Positions 8,857 through 16,974 of a DNA stretch of 64,000 nt are shown one piece after another (position 1 is the first letter of the stretch; each line of letters starts with the position of its first letter). Position numbers and translations under genes: made by a program. Origin of the DNA: Blautia wexlerae DSM 19850 (GTDB lineage: Bacteria; Bacillota; Clostridia; Lachnospirales; Lachnospiraceae); contig NZ_CP102267.1 in the NCBI RefSeq assembly GCF_025148125.1, positions 4,040,501-4,104,500 of the forward strand, written 5' to 3'. The notes beneath the pieces are model-generated. The model was not told where the DNA came from. It did no database searches and worked only from the letters and a program-made list of their open reading frames with translations.

Positions 8857-9105
8857 TCCAAAGATTACATTTTCAAACATTTACACGAAAAAATCCGCAT
8901 CCAGGATATTGCAGAGTATCTGCATCTGAATGCGAATTATCTTTCTGAACTATTCAGGCAATGCGAAAACGTTACTCTTACGGATTTCATTTTACAGGAA
9001 AAGGTAAAGCTTACCAGGAATCTTCTGGCTTGTTCCCCCTATTCTTATATTGAAATCGCCACTTATCTGGGATTTTCCTCTCAGAGTCATCTGGGAATTT
9101 TCGCT
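8857..9105 (+). pseudogene. AraC-family regulator fragment (C-terminal DNA-binding domain)
   Basis: A continuous frame encodes most of the AraC double helix-turn-helix: DYIFKHLHEKIRIQDIAEYL, then NYLSELFRQ, then IEIATYLGFSSQSHLG. It breaks off before the conserved F-K-x-G-x-PxxYR end and has no sensor domain or start. It is flanked by GH5 and CotF-like sequence on the other strand, showing at least two deletion junctions. Confidence 0.75.
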
Positions 9106-9106
9106 G

Positions 9107-9565
9107 TTATGCCATTCCATTCACTGTTTTATACTTATACAGCATCTCCGCATGATTCTGCTCCTCAATCTGGATATCTGCCAGCAGCTTGCGTACACCA
9201 CTGTCGCCAAAGGCAAATACATCATCATTGTATGTTCCTGACACCAGCTTCTCTGTACCAATACAGTCTGTTGCAAGAAACGCATCGTGCTCTTTGTCTT
9301 CCGGTGAACTCATAGCTGTATAGACCGCTTTTGGCTGATAATCTCTGCCTGATCTGTCATTACAGTTACATTCAGGCACACTTCCGGAAAGAATCATTGA
9401 CAAAGACTCATAATGCTTCTGTTCTTCCTGCTGGATATTCCGGAAAAGATTTTTAAGCTCCGGGTCTCTGGCCTGTTCTGCGTATTTTCCATACTTTTCC
9501 ACACAGCTTTTCTCTTGTGTCTGAAGATCTTCGATTACTGAACGTTCCTTTTCTTTTAAAATCAT
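9107..9565 (-). CDS. CotF/ferritin-like spore-coat-type protein
   Basis: 152 residues, mainly helical. Two ferritin-like pairs are visible, EEQKHYES near residue 47 and EEQNHAEM near residue 138, spaced as in four-helix-bundle proteins of the Coat F/rubrerythrin-like group. The middle carries a Cys-Asn-Cys and an Asp-rich segment. Such proteins are common in spore-forming Clostridia as coat components or metal-binding bundles. Start supported by an AAGGAGACAACAGACT leader. The last codons abut the AraC fragment, so the C-terminus may be slightly altered. Confidence 0.75.
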   Translation of the reverse strand: MILKEKERSVIEDLQTQEKSCVEKYGKYAEQARDPELKNLFRNIQQEEQKHYESLSMILSGSVPECNCNDRSGRDYQPKAVYTAMSSPEDKEHDAFLATDCIGTEKLVSGTYNDDVFAFGDSGVRKLLADIQIEEQNHAEMLYKYKTVNGMA

Positions 9566-9704
9566 AGTCTGTTGTCTCCTTTTTTAAGAAATACTGTATT
9601 TTGTTACATGAAAATAGTATGGATAAAAAATGCTTTTTTATTCTCTGTATCATGACTTATGACAATTTCAGAGAATATTTTGTGTTACTGTTCACATGCC
9701 ACTG

Positions 9705-9796
9705 TCCCGCGAGGTGTTTTGGCATGAATATGCCAAAATCCCGAGACATACAAGCCAAAATTCCATTGCCGCAGGCAATCTGGAATGAATTTTGGC
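9705..9796. repeat. Dispersed intergenic repeat, copy 2
   Basis: Longer relative of 7574-7640. Two back-to-back hairpins with stems sharing CCAAAAT, ending in AATTTTGGC. Confidence 0.6.
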
Positions 9797-9799
9797 TAC

Positions 9800-9826
9800 G
9801 TTACTGTGAACGGAGTGAACAGTAAC
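9800..9826. repeat. Dispersed palindromic repeat, copy 2 (GTTACTG...CAGTAAC)
   Basis: Inverse orientation of copy 1, with GTGAACGGAGTGAAC core. Near-perfect palindrome. Confidence 0.7.
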
Positions 9827-9923
9827 TATTTTGTTCCAACACCACTGTATCAGAGTGAATTTCTGTTTACTTTATGATATACTTATATGCACGATAAAAG
9901 TTTTAAACTTAGGAAGATTTATA

Positions 9924-11291
9924 ATGAAACGAATTGATTTTGAAAACGGAACTGTGACCAACAATATATTAAGCGCTGCGCTTCCCATGCTGGTAGCGCA
10001 GATATTGAATCTTTTATACAACATTGTGGACCGTATCTATATCGCCAGGATCCATGATATAGGAACAACTGCACTTGGCGCTGTGGGCTTATGCTTTCCG
10101 ATCATCATGATCATTACTGCTTTCAGTAATCTCTTTGGTTCCGGAGGTGCACCAATTTTCTCTATCAACCGCGGAAAAGGAGATTCCAGGACTGCTGACA
10201 TGATCATGAATACTGCTTTCACCATGTTATGTGGAAGTGCTGCTGTGCTGATGCTGATCGGATTTCTTTTTGCCCGCCCCTTACTGACTCTGTTTGGTGC
10301 TTCAGATGATGCTCTGGTTTATGCGTATCCCTATCTGATGATTTACCTTCTGGGTACTCTCCCTTCCATGATAGCAACAGGAATGAATCCTTTTATCAAT
10401 GCACAGGGATATGCCATTATCGGTATGCTGTCAGTAACAGTCGGTGCAGTGACAAATATTATTCTTGATCCGATTTTTATTTTTGTTCTGGATATGGGGA
10501 TTAAGGGTGCAGCGATTGCTACTGTCATCTCTCAGATTCTCTCTGCCTTGCTTGTATTTTATTTTCTTCATGGAAAATCAGAATTGAAGGTAAGATGGAT
10601 TCATATAAATGAGATTTCTGAGTGCACCAGACATGCCAGGGATATCATCAGTCTGGGGTCTGCTGGATTTATCATGCAGCTGACTAACAGCCTGGTAAGT
10701 ATCTGCTGCAATAATGTTCTTTCCGTGACAGGCGGTGATATTTATATCTCTGTCATGACTATTATATCCAGTGTTCGCCAGATGGTGGAGACGCCTATCC
10801 ATGCGATCAATGAGGGAACCTCTCCTGTTCTCAGCTACAATTACGGAGCCAGACGTCCTGACAGAGTAAAGAAAGCAGGGGTTGTTCTGATCATTATGGT
10901 TCTGATCTATACAGGTATCATGTGGAGCGTCATTCTCATTGCCCCTGAATTTCTGATCGGAATCTTCAGTTCAGATAAATTGTTATTGAAGGATGCCGTT
11001 CCTGCGCTGAAGCTTTACTTTGCAGCCTTTATTTTTATGGATCTGCAGTATATTGGTCAGACAGTGTTTAAATCATTGAATAAAAAAAAGCAGGCGATTT
11101 TTTTCTCCCTGCTTCGTAAAGTATTTATCGTGGTTCCGCTGACTTATTTCCTGCCCTATGGATTACACATGGGCACAGATGGCGTGTTTATGGCAGAGCC
11201 TGTATCCAATGTGATCGGTGGTTCTCTGTGTTTTATTACCATGTTGGTTACAATCTTGCCTGAATTGAACAAAATGGGAAACTCCCGATAA
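9924..11291 (+). CDS. MATE-family efflux transporter (MepA-like)
   Basis: Complete Na+- or H+-coupled multidrug exporter, 455 residues, about 12 helices in two homologous halves. The N-terminal motif is LPMLVAQILNLLYNIVDRIY; the inter-half region carries ISLGSAGFIMQL and NEGTSPVLSYNYGA. The start at 9924 has AGGAAG 8 bases upstream; the upstream extension to 9831 has no such signal and falls in repeat-rich DNA. It is transcribed alone and ended by a hairpin at 11297. Confidence 0.92.
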   Translation: MKRIDFENGTVTNNILSAALPMLVAQILNLLYNIVDRIYIARIHDIGTTALGAVGLCFPIIMIITAFSNLFGSGGAPIFSINRGKGDSRTADMIMNTAFTMLCGSAAVLMLIGFLFARPLLTLFGASDDALVYAYPYLMIYLLGTLPSMIATGMNPFINAQGYAIIGMLSVTVGAVTNIILDPIFIFVLDMGIKGAAIATVISQILSALLVFYFLHGKSELKVRWIHINEISECTRHARDIISLGSAGFIMQLTNSLVSICCNNVLSVTGGDIYISVMTIISSVRQMVETPIHAINEGTSPVLSYNYGARRPDRVKKAGVVLIIMVLIYTGIMWSVILIAPEFLIGIFSSDKLLLKDAVPALKLYFAAFIFMDLQYIGQTVFKSLNKKKQAIFFSLLRKVFIVVPLTYFLPYGLHMGTDGVFMAEPVSNVIGGSLCFITMLVTILPELNKMGNSR

Positions 11292-11296
11292 GCAGA

Positions 11297-11379
11297 AAAG
11301 TCCTCAGTATTTATCCATTTTTAACTATCGCATAACTTTGCAGAAATTGTAAAAAGGATAAACAATGAGGACTTTTATT
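11297..11379 (+). terminator. Terminator of the MATE gene
   Basis: Long interrupted stem: AAAAGTCCTCA (11297-11307) pairs with TGAGGACTTTT (11366-11376), with TTTATCC/GGATAAA pairing inside, and a T-rich exit. Confidence 0.75.
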
Positions 11380-11409
11380 TAACTGAACATGAAAGTTCTT
11401 TACATAACT

Positions 11410-11838
11410 TCACACATTTCCCAATATGATATTAATCAGGTTCTTATCCAGCATGATTGTGCGATTCCATGGGTTAAGAATAATTCCCTCAATTTCATTT
11501 ACCTGTAATGCTGAATGAAAAAGCTGATCTATGTCTGTCAGAAAAGTGGATTGTACGCTTCCGCCACCTTTCAGTTCTTCCTCAAAGCTTGTAAATGCCG
11601 CCCACCAGACTTTTTCATCTCCGGTTTTCACTGTGCCGATCCGGAGCTGGCTGTCTCCTGTGGGCGGTTCTACTGAAAGGATAAACTGGCCGTTTTCTCT
11701 CATTCGTCTACGGATTACAGTCAGTGTATGTGCCAGCATTTCCTGAGTGGCTTCCTGCTGCAGAGCAGCGATCGCCTGCTCTATTTTTTCATTTCCCTGA
11801 AGACCTTTATCCTGATTTACATTCTTATTATCGCTCAT
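11410..11838 (-). CDS. SseB-like N-terminal domain protein
   Basis: 142 residues. Resembles the SseB N-terminal domain family: a helical N-terminus, then a beta-rich core with RIGTVKTGDEKVWWAAFTS and a final EGIILNPWNRTIMLDKNLI, the usual SseB end. Function in Firmicutes is unknown. Start at 11838 chosen for AAAGGTAACAAT upstream rather than 11868. No partner gene is close; a GC-rich hairpin at 11899-11935 separates it from the YbjQ gene. Confidence 0.7.
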   Translation of the reverse strand: MSDNKNVNQDKGLQGNEKIEQAIAALQQEATQEMLAHTLTVIRRRMRENGQFILSVEPPTGDSQLRIGTVKTGDEKVWWAAFTSFEEELKGGGSVQSTFLTDIDQLFHSALQVNEIEGIILNPWNRTIMLDKNLINIILGNV

Positions 11839-11898
11839 ATTGTTACCTTTCATCTGTGGTGATATCACTTTTCAGACAGTGTGTAAGATCATATTTCA

Positions 11899-11935
11899 GG
11901 GATGTCGGCGGCAAATCTCTCATGCCGCCGGCATC
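11899..11935 (-). terminator. Hairpin after the MerR-YbjQ operon
   Basis: Stem of GATG.CGGCGGCA with TGCCGCCG.CATC just past the YbjQ stop. It has no strong T-run, so it may be a weak or factor-assisted terminator. Confidence 0.5.
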
Positions 11936-11942
11936 CTGTCAT

Positions 11943-12254
11943 TTATTTATATTTCACAGCAGTTCCATATGCGATCACTTCTGCTGCCCCTGACATTACC
12001 TGAGAGGAGCCGTATTTTACACCGATCACAGCATCCGCATTCATCTCTTTGGCTTCATCCACCATACGCTTGGTGGCAATCTGTCTTGCCTCATTGAGCA
12101 TTTCCGTATAGCCTGTGATCTCTCCGCCTACCAGAGTCTTCATCCCTGCCATGAAATCTTTTCCTACATTTTTTGTCTGTACAACTGTTCCCTTTACAAT
12201 TCCCAGTGCCTCAAACTCTACACCCGGAATATATTCAATACTTAGAAGCTTCAT
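11943..12254 (-). CDS. YbjQ/UPF0145 family protein
   Basis: 103 residues, the normal size for this family of small pentameric proteins of unknown role, sometimes called heavy-metal-binding domain proteins. Visible hallmarks are EALGIVKGTVVQTKNVGKD, then EAKEMNADAVIGVKYG and a closing AYGTAVKY. The start at 12254 has GGAGGAGAAGAGG in front and overlaps the MerR-family gene by 20 bp, so the two are probably translationally coupled. Confidence 0.85.
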   Translation of the reverse strand: MKLLSIEYIPGVEFEALGIVKGTVVQTKNVGKDFMAGMKTLVGGEITGYTEMLNEARQIATKRMVDEAKEMNADAVIGVKYGSSQVMSGAAEVIAYGTAVKYK

Positions 12255-12876
12255 CCTCTTCTCCTCCTTCAATCTCTTTCATGCGTCCTGCAAGTGCTGC
12301 CAGAATTCCTCCGATGATCACAACCGGTATGGCGATCAGAAATATCAGCAGTCCGGTCGGTATGGGATCTTGTGTATTTGCCCACAGCATAAGCCCTATG
12401 GTAAATCCCATAAGCAAGATCATAACTACTGCTCCAATGATCGCTCCTGTCCTTCTTTTCTTACGGATATCTGTTTTCTTTATATCCATAAACCTTGCAC
12501 CCTCTTTCTCCATCTGCTCGATTTCTTCCAGACAGTTCTCGGCATTCAAGGTATCCAGAGACTGATGCTCTGCGATCAGGCGCTGGCACATTTCCTGCAT
12601 TTTCACAAGGCCTTCCCTGCGGCGTTCCAGTTCTCCCAGGTGCTGTTCCAGACAGACCTGCAGGCTTTTCCTTTTTTCAAAAAGAGCTCTCATCTCTTCT
12701 ATGGAAATATCCATCTTCCGGAATAATTTGATTTCCTGAAGTCTGGCAATATCTGCCGTATGATATTCCCGGTATCCGTTCTCTGCACGCTCCACATTCA
12801 GGAGACCCTGCTCTTCATAAAAACGGATATTCTTTCTGGTGATGCCTACCAGCTCTTCCACCTGTTTGATCTTCAT
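12235..12876 (-). CDS. MerR-family regulator with C-terminal membrane anchor
   Basis: 213 residues. The N-terminal winged helix (KIKQVEELVGITRKNIRFYE, residues 2-21, then NGYREY) is followed by a long coiled-coil dimer helix, a basic linker (IRKKRR) and two hydrophobic helices near residues 143-195. MerR proteins are normally soluble; the two helices suggest a membrane-tethered variant. A promoter with the MerR-type 19-bp spacer lies upstream (12947-12977), implying autoregulation. A second MerR of the same build is at 47985-48596. Confidence 0.87.
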   Translation of the reverse strand: MKIKQVEELVGITRKNIRFYEEQGLLNVERAENGYREYHTADIARLQEIKLFRKMDISIEEMRALFEKRKSLQVCLEQHLGELERRREGLVKMQEMCQRLIAEHQSLDTLNAENCLEEIEQMEKEGARFMDIKKTDIRKKRRTGAIIGAVVMILLMGFTIGLMLWANTQDPIPTGLLIFLIAIPVVIIGGILAALAGRMKEIEGGEEDEASKY

Positions 12877-12946
12877 ACTGCTACCTCTTGCTTTCCTGAC
12901 AGCAGATATAGCTGATCCGCTGCTCTACTGCCCTGTCTGTGCTTCC

Positions 12947-12977
12947 TTTATACTGCTTCCACAAGGAGGAAGGTCAA
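12947..12977 (-). promoter_or_regulatory. MerR-type promoter/operator with 19-bp spacer
   Basis: Minus strand: TTGACC (12977-12972), exactly 19 bp, TATAAA (12952-12947). The long spacer contains a CTTCC...GGAAG dyad. This is the geometry that MerR activators untwist. It lies 70 bp upstream of the MerR gene start. Confidence 0.72.
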
Positions 12978-13029
12978 GTATTTTTTGAAAGAAATTGAAA
13001 AAAATATAGCTTCCGGCAGGGGGAATCTT

Positions 13030-14343
13030 TTAAGCTCCTGTACGGTCTGAACCTCTCATAATTGTGATCAGAGAGCTGAGCAGCAATAACATGGGATAAA
13101 ACAATTTCGGCATAATCTGAAATGCAGAAATCTCACCACCCAGTTCGTTCACTGCTGAGATTGCAACCAGCATCTGTGCACCATATGGAATCACTCCCTG
13201 GAAAACACAGGAAAAAGTATCCAGTATGGAAGCTGTCTTTCTTGGTGTAATCCCATACTCTTCTGCCATTTCCTTTGCGATAGGGTTTGCCATTACGATC
13301 GCCACTGTATTATTGGCAGTGGCAATATCCATAGTTCCTACCAGAAGTCCCATTCCAAGCTGTCCGCCTTTCTTTCCGCGGAAAATTTTATGGATCCAGC
13401 CAAGAAGCGCATCGAATCCACCATACTCACGTATCAGCGCACACATGGCAGCTACCAGAATCGCCACCATACAAGTCTCAAACATTCCGGATACACCGGA
13501 TCCCATATTTTTCAGGATCTCTACAGGTGTGGTATGTCCTCCGATCAGCATAATAAATGCTCCGGATACGATTCCTGTCAGCAATACCACAAACACATTG
13601 ATCCCAACAATTCCTCCGATCAATACCAGCACATACGGTATTACCTGAGTCAGATGATAGGGCTGAATCACACGGCCCTGGATTTCTGTCTGAAATGACA
13701 GGATCAGGATTAAGATCAGTGTGGCAACGGCTGCCGGAAGAGCGATCCAGAAGTTCTCCCTGAATTTGTCTTTCATCTCACATCCCTGACCATTACATGC
13801 AGCAATCGTCGTATCTGAAATAAAAGAAAGATTGTCTCCAAACATGGCTCCACCCATAACAGAAGCCACACAAAATGCCAGATCAAATCCTGATGCTGTG
13901 GAAACTGCTGCTGCAATCGGTGTCAGAAGGGTAATGGTTCCCACAGAGGTTCCCATAGCCACAGACACAAAACAGGCAACTATAAACAGCACAGACACTG
14001 AAAATCTGGCAGGTATCAGACTCAGCATACAATATGCAACACTCTCAGCACTGCTTCTTCCCACAACTCCTACAAAAGATCCGGCTGCAAGGAAGATCAG
14101 AAGCATGGTGATGATATTTTTGTCCCCAACTCCCTGTGCCATGATTTCCAGTTTCTTATCAAAATCCAGTGCTCTGTTCTGCAGACAGGCAACCAGGATT
14201 GCAGCAAGAAATGCTACTACGATCGGCACATTATAAAATCCCATGGGGATTTCCATCACATACTCAAACAAAATGCCCAGTCCAAGGTATAATACAAGAA
14301 ATACACCAATGGGAAGCAGGGCAATTCCTTTTCCTTTTTTCAT
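13030..14343 (-). CDS. NhaC-family Na+/H+ antiporter
   Basis: 437 residues, about 11-12 helices. Belongs to the NhaC/TetA(P)-like antiporter superfamily by SVAMGTSVGTITLLTPIA near residue 128, MGGAMFGDNLSFISDTTIA near residue 164, and an inverted second half with TANNTVAIVMANPIA. It exchanges cytoplasmic Na+ or an organic cation/amine for H+, or works as a malate/lactate-type exchanger; the substrate cannot be decided from sequence. It stands alone, with a ribosome site AGAGGATG upstream. Confidence 0.85.
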   Translation of the reverse strand: MKKGKGIALLPIGVFLVLYLGLGILFEYVMEIPMGFYNVPIVVAFLAAILVACLQNRALDFDKKLEIMAQGVGDKNIITMLLIFLAAGSFVGVVGRSSAESVAYCMLSLIPARFSVSVLFIVACFVSVAMGTSVGTITLLTPIAAAVSTASGFDLAFCVASVMGGAMFGDNLSFISDTTIAACNGQGCEMKDKFRENFWIALPAAVATLILILILSFQTEIQGRVIQPYHLTQVIPYVLVLIGGIVGINVFVVLLTGIVSGAFIMLIGGHTTPVEILKNMGSGVSGMFETCMVAILVAAMCALIREYGGFDALLGWIHKIFRGKKGGQLGMGLLVGTMDIATANNTVAIVMANPIAKEMAEEYGITPRKTASILDTFSCVFQGVIPYGAQMLVAISAVNELGGEISAFQIMPKLFYPMLLLLSSLITIMRGSDRTGA

Positions 14344-14433
14344 CTTTCATCCTCTTTCTACCATAATCTCTTTATGGTTATATAATCACTCTGCTATTTT
14401 AGCATACCCACAGCTTTCCTGCCATAATATTTC

Positions 14434-15288
14434 TTACAGTTTTGGCTGATAGCGCATATCCGATACATTGTAAACCGTCACAAAGGCCTTTGGATCTTCG
14501 TGATTGATATAAGCCATCAGCTTCTGATATTCTGTTTTGTCTACGATCGTGATGATCTCATTGCGTTTCTTCATATTATAGGCACCTGTCGCTTCATAGA
14601 TCGTCGCTCCGCTGTGCAGATCTTCGATAATGAATTTACGCAGTTCTTCCTCTTTCTGAGTGATGACACAGACACGACGTTTAATATTATGGTCAAAGAT
14701 AAAGTGATCCAGAACTATTCCATTAAAGTATGTTCCCAGAATACTCAGCACCACTGTTTTCTTATCATATACAAGCGCTGCGGAAAGAGCCACACACATA
14801 CCGGAAAGAGACATTGCTTTTCCCAGTTCCATGTGGAGATATTTGTTCATGATCTTTGCCACAATATCCAGTCCGCCAGAGGATGCATTTCTGTTAAAAA
14901 GAATGCTCAGTCCTACGCTGACCACCAGGATATAGCACAGCACATCCAGCTCCTGACTGTTGGTCATAGAGCCAAAATCCGGAAATACTTTCTCAAATAA
15001 TCCGAGAAATAAAGGCAAAACGATGCTGGTGTAAACCGTTTTTACGCCAAATTCGCGTCCGCAGGTGATGAAGCCAATGATCAGAAGTACCACATTCAAA
15101 ATCATGGTGATTGCAGACAATGATAAAGGTACAAAGTTTGATAACACGATACCAAGACCGGAGATACTGCTTACAGAGGTATGGCTCGGCACCAGAAAGA
15201 AATAAACTGCTGCCGCAATGATCGCTACCGCACCTGTCAGGATCAGCGCTTCCTTTATGATATCTGCATAATTTAGTTGTTTTTTCAT
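14434..15288 (-). CDS. YitT-family membrane protein (DUF161 + DUF2179)
   Basis: 284 residues. Five or six helices (DUF161) followed by a soluble C-terminal DUF2179 domain from about residue 215 (VITQKEEELRKFIIEDLHSG). The arrangement and length match the YitT/YpjC family of unknown function, common in Firmicutes. Start at 15288 chosen because CAGGAAAATTAACA precedes it; the longer form at 15315 lacks a ribosome site. Confidence 0.87.
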   Translation of the reverse strand: MKKQLNYADIIKEALILTGAVAIIAAAVYFFLVPSHTSVSSISGLGIVLSNFVPLSLSAITMILNVVLLIIGFITCGREFGVKTVYTSIVLPLFLGLFEKVFPDFGSMTNSQELDVLCYILVVSVGLSILFNRNASSGGLDIVAKIMNKYLHMELGKAMSLSGMCVALSAALVYDKKTVVLSILGTYFNGIVLDHFIFDHNIKRRVCVITQKEEELRKFIIEDLHSGATIYEATGAYNMKKRNEIITIVDKTEYQKLMAYINHEDPKAFVTVYNVSDMRYQPKL

Positions 15289-15476
15289 TGTTAATTTTCC
15301 TGTCTTTCTTTCCATATTCTTGTTCTATTGTAACATATGGGAAGAGAATGTCCATCAGCAATTATAAAAAGAGGCTGCCTTCCATGACAACCCCTTTGTA
15401 AATCCTTATAACCTATAGGACTGCTTTAAAATTCGCTTTCACATTTTAGAGCGTGTTTGAAAAATACTCTAATATT

Positions 15477-16130
15477 TTATCCTAACGGCTCTGTATGTTC
15501 TTCAGATAAATAAGCCTTCTGTTCTTCCTCCGGAGCTTCCCAGATTGTTGTTGTAGTTCCATCCTTATCTACATATACTTCTTTTATCTCATCTTTCTTC
15601 AAAATATCATGAATATGATCATATGGATAAAAAATACAGCTTACATATTTTTCCCACAAACTCTGTTCAAAATGGATAGTCATTACACCTGTTTTCCTGT
15701 CCAAAGATGTGCTCCAGCGATAATTTCCTTTTATATTTGTTCTATATGTTACTTCATCTTTATTATCCTCAACAATAGTTATCCCTGCATCTTTGTAGCT
15801 GATATATGTAACATGTTTATTCATAAAAGTGAACACTGCCACAAAGCAAACTATGGTTGCTGCTATGGAAAGCAGGATTGTTTTTATCTTTCTTTTCTTT
15901 AAAAATTTCCTGAAATTCTTCAGATCATTTGCTTCATTGCTGCTTTCTTTTGTCTGTGCAGAGATTTTCATATCATTTTCAAGGTCTGTCTTTGTCTCAT
16001 GGTATACCCGCTGGCAGATTTCGCAGTTTTGCAGGTGTTCTTCTACAAGTTCTTTTGTGTCATCACTTACCACATCATCAATGTATAATGGCAGAATATC
16101 CTGGATCACATTACAGTTTATTTTTTCCAT
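15477..16130 (-). CDS. Zinc-finger (zf-HC2) anti-sigma factor
   Basis: 217 residues. An N-terminal anti-sigma zinc domain with H32, C36 and C39 (EEHLQNCEICQ), a linker, one membrane helix near residues 84-105, then an extracytoplasmic domain of about 110 residues. It starts one base after the sigma stop, a standard ECF sigma/anti-sigma pair. It should hold the sigma factor at the membrane until an envelope signal releases it. Confidence 0.87.
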   Translation of the reverse strand: MEKINCNVIQDILPLYIDDVVSDDTKELVEEHLQNCEICQRVYHETKTDLENDMKISAQTKESSNEANDLKNFRKFLKKRKIKTILLSIAATIVCFVAVFTFMNKHVTYISYKDAGITIVEDNKDEVTYRTNIKGNYRWSTSLDRKTGVMTIHFEQSLWEKYVSCIFYPYDHIHDILKKDEIKEVYVDKDGTTTTIWEAPEEEQKAYLSEEHTEPLG

Positions 16131-16131
16131 G

Positions 16132-16641
16132 TTACTTTTCCTCCTGACTTATCTGTGCTCTTATCATCTGTCGTGCACGATGGCAGGTTACTCTTGCCCA
16201 CCCTGCACTTTTCTGATAGCATTTTCCGATCTGCTCAAAGGAGAGCTCACCGTATATCCGCAGGTGAAATACTTCCCTGTAGGGTTCCGGTATCAGTTCT
16301 GCATAGCGTTTGAGATTCCGAACTGTCTCATCCTGCACGATCTGATCCAGTACGGCCGGGGATGTATCCTGCATGGAATCCTGCATTATTTCTGAAAATT
16401 CTTCGCCCACATAGATTTTATTTCGTCTGCAATAGCGGAAATATGTATTCTTCGCAATTACAAATAGCCATGCGCGGATATCCTTCCGGCCATCAAATTT
16501 CTCAATATTATTCATTGCCTTCAGGAATGTTTCCTGGGTGATTTCCTCTGCCAGACTTTCATTTTCGGAAAGTGCCCGGATATAGAGAAAGACATCATGG
16601 AAATACTTACGGTAGATTGTTTCGATTTCTGATTTCTCCAT
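16132..16641 (-). CDS. ECF-type RNA polymerase sigma factor
   Basis: 169 residues with both sigma domains: region 2 (NIEKFDGRKDIRAWLFVIAK and downstream CRRNK) and region 4 (PEPYREVFHLRIYGELSFEQ, then QKSAGWARVTCHRARQMI). It lacks regions 1 and 3, as in the SigM/SigW-like ECF class. Start at 16641 has AAGGAGCAGGA upstream; the extension to 16725 has none. It is paired with the anti-sigma at 15477-16130. Confidence 0.9.
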   Translation of the reverse strand: MEKSEIETIYRKYFHDVFLYIRALSENESLAEEITQETFLKAMNNIEKFDGRKDIRAWLFVIAKNTYFRYCRRNKIYVGEEFSEIMQDSMQDTSPAVLDQIVQDETVRNLKRYAELIPEPYREVFHLRIYGELSFEQIGKCYQKSAGWARVTCHRARQMIRAQISQEEK

Positions 16642-16974
16642 TCCTGCTCCTTGTATTTTTATTATCCTACTGCATCTTTCGGGATTTTTAATAGCCCGGT
16701 CTTCTTCCATTGAATGTCTGAACATGGTCCTGATTTTGTTTCATCTGCATTGAATATTCCAAAATATCGTTTCATGATGATCCTCCTGTCTGCTGTATCA
16801 TTATTTTATCTGATGTCTTTCTATATAACTAAGTCACAGACAGAAGAAACGTTACAGGAAAATTTATATAACCATAAATGATGAAAAAAAGTTCACCAAA
16901 CTTATACATAAAAAAAGCTGTATAAAATTTCTATACAGCCGCTTATATCCTCTATCTTCCACCTTATACAAGAA
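16642..16974. other. Intergenic region, sigma operon leader and AAA terminator
   Basis: Contains the terminator at 16911-16940 and the upstream region of the ECF sigma gene. No gene seen. Confidence 0.5.
16911..16940 (-). terminator. Terminator of the AAA-ATPase gene
   Basis: Minus strand stem GGCTGTATAG...TATACAGC followed by a run of seven Ts, 35 bp past the stop. Confidence 0.8.

Larger units (their letters stand above)
9566..9923. other. Intergenic region built largely of repeats
   Basis: Holds repeat copy 2 at 9705-9796 (hairpins TTTTGGCAT..ATGCCAAAA and AGCCAAAATTC..GAATTTTGGCT) followed directly by the GTTACTG palindrome at 9800-9826. A partial GTTACTGTTCAC occurs at 9685. The MATE ribosome site AGGAAG is at 9911-9916. 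Confidence 0.55.

Noticed and set aside
12115..12726. 203-codon plus-strand frame antisense to MerR/YbjQ
   Set aside because: Low-complexity His/Phe/Ser composition typical of the reverse of a real gene; MerR and YbjQ are well supported.
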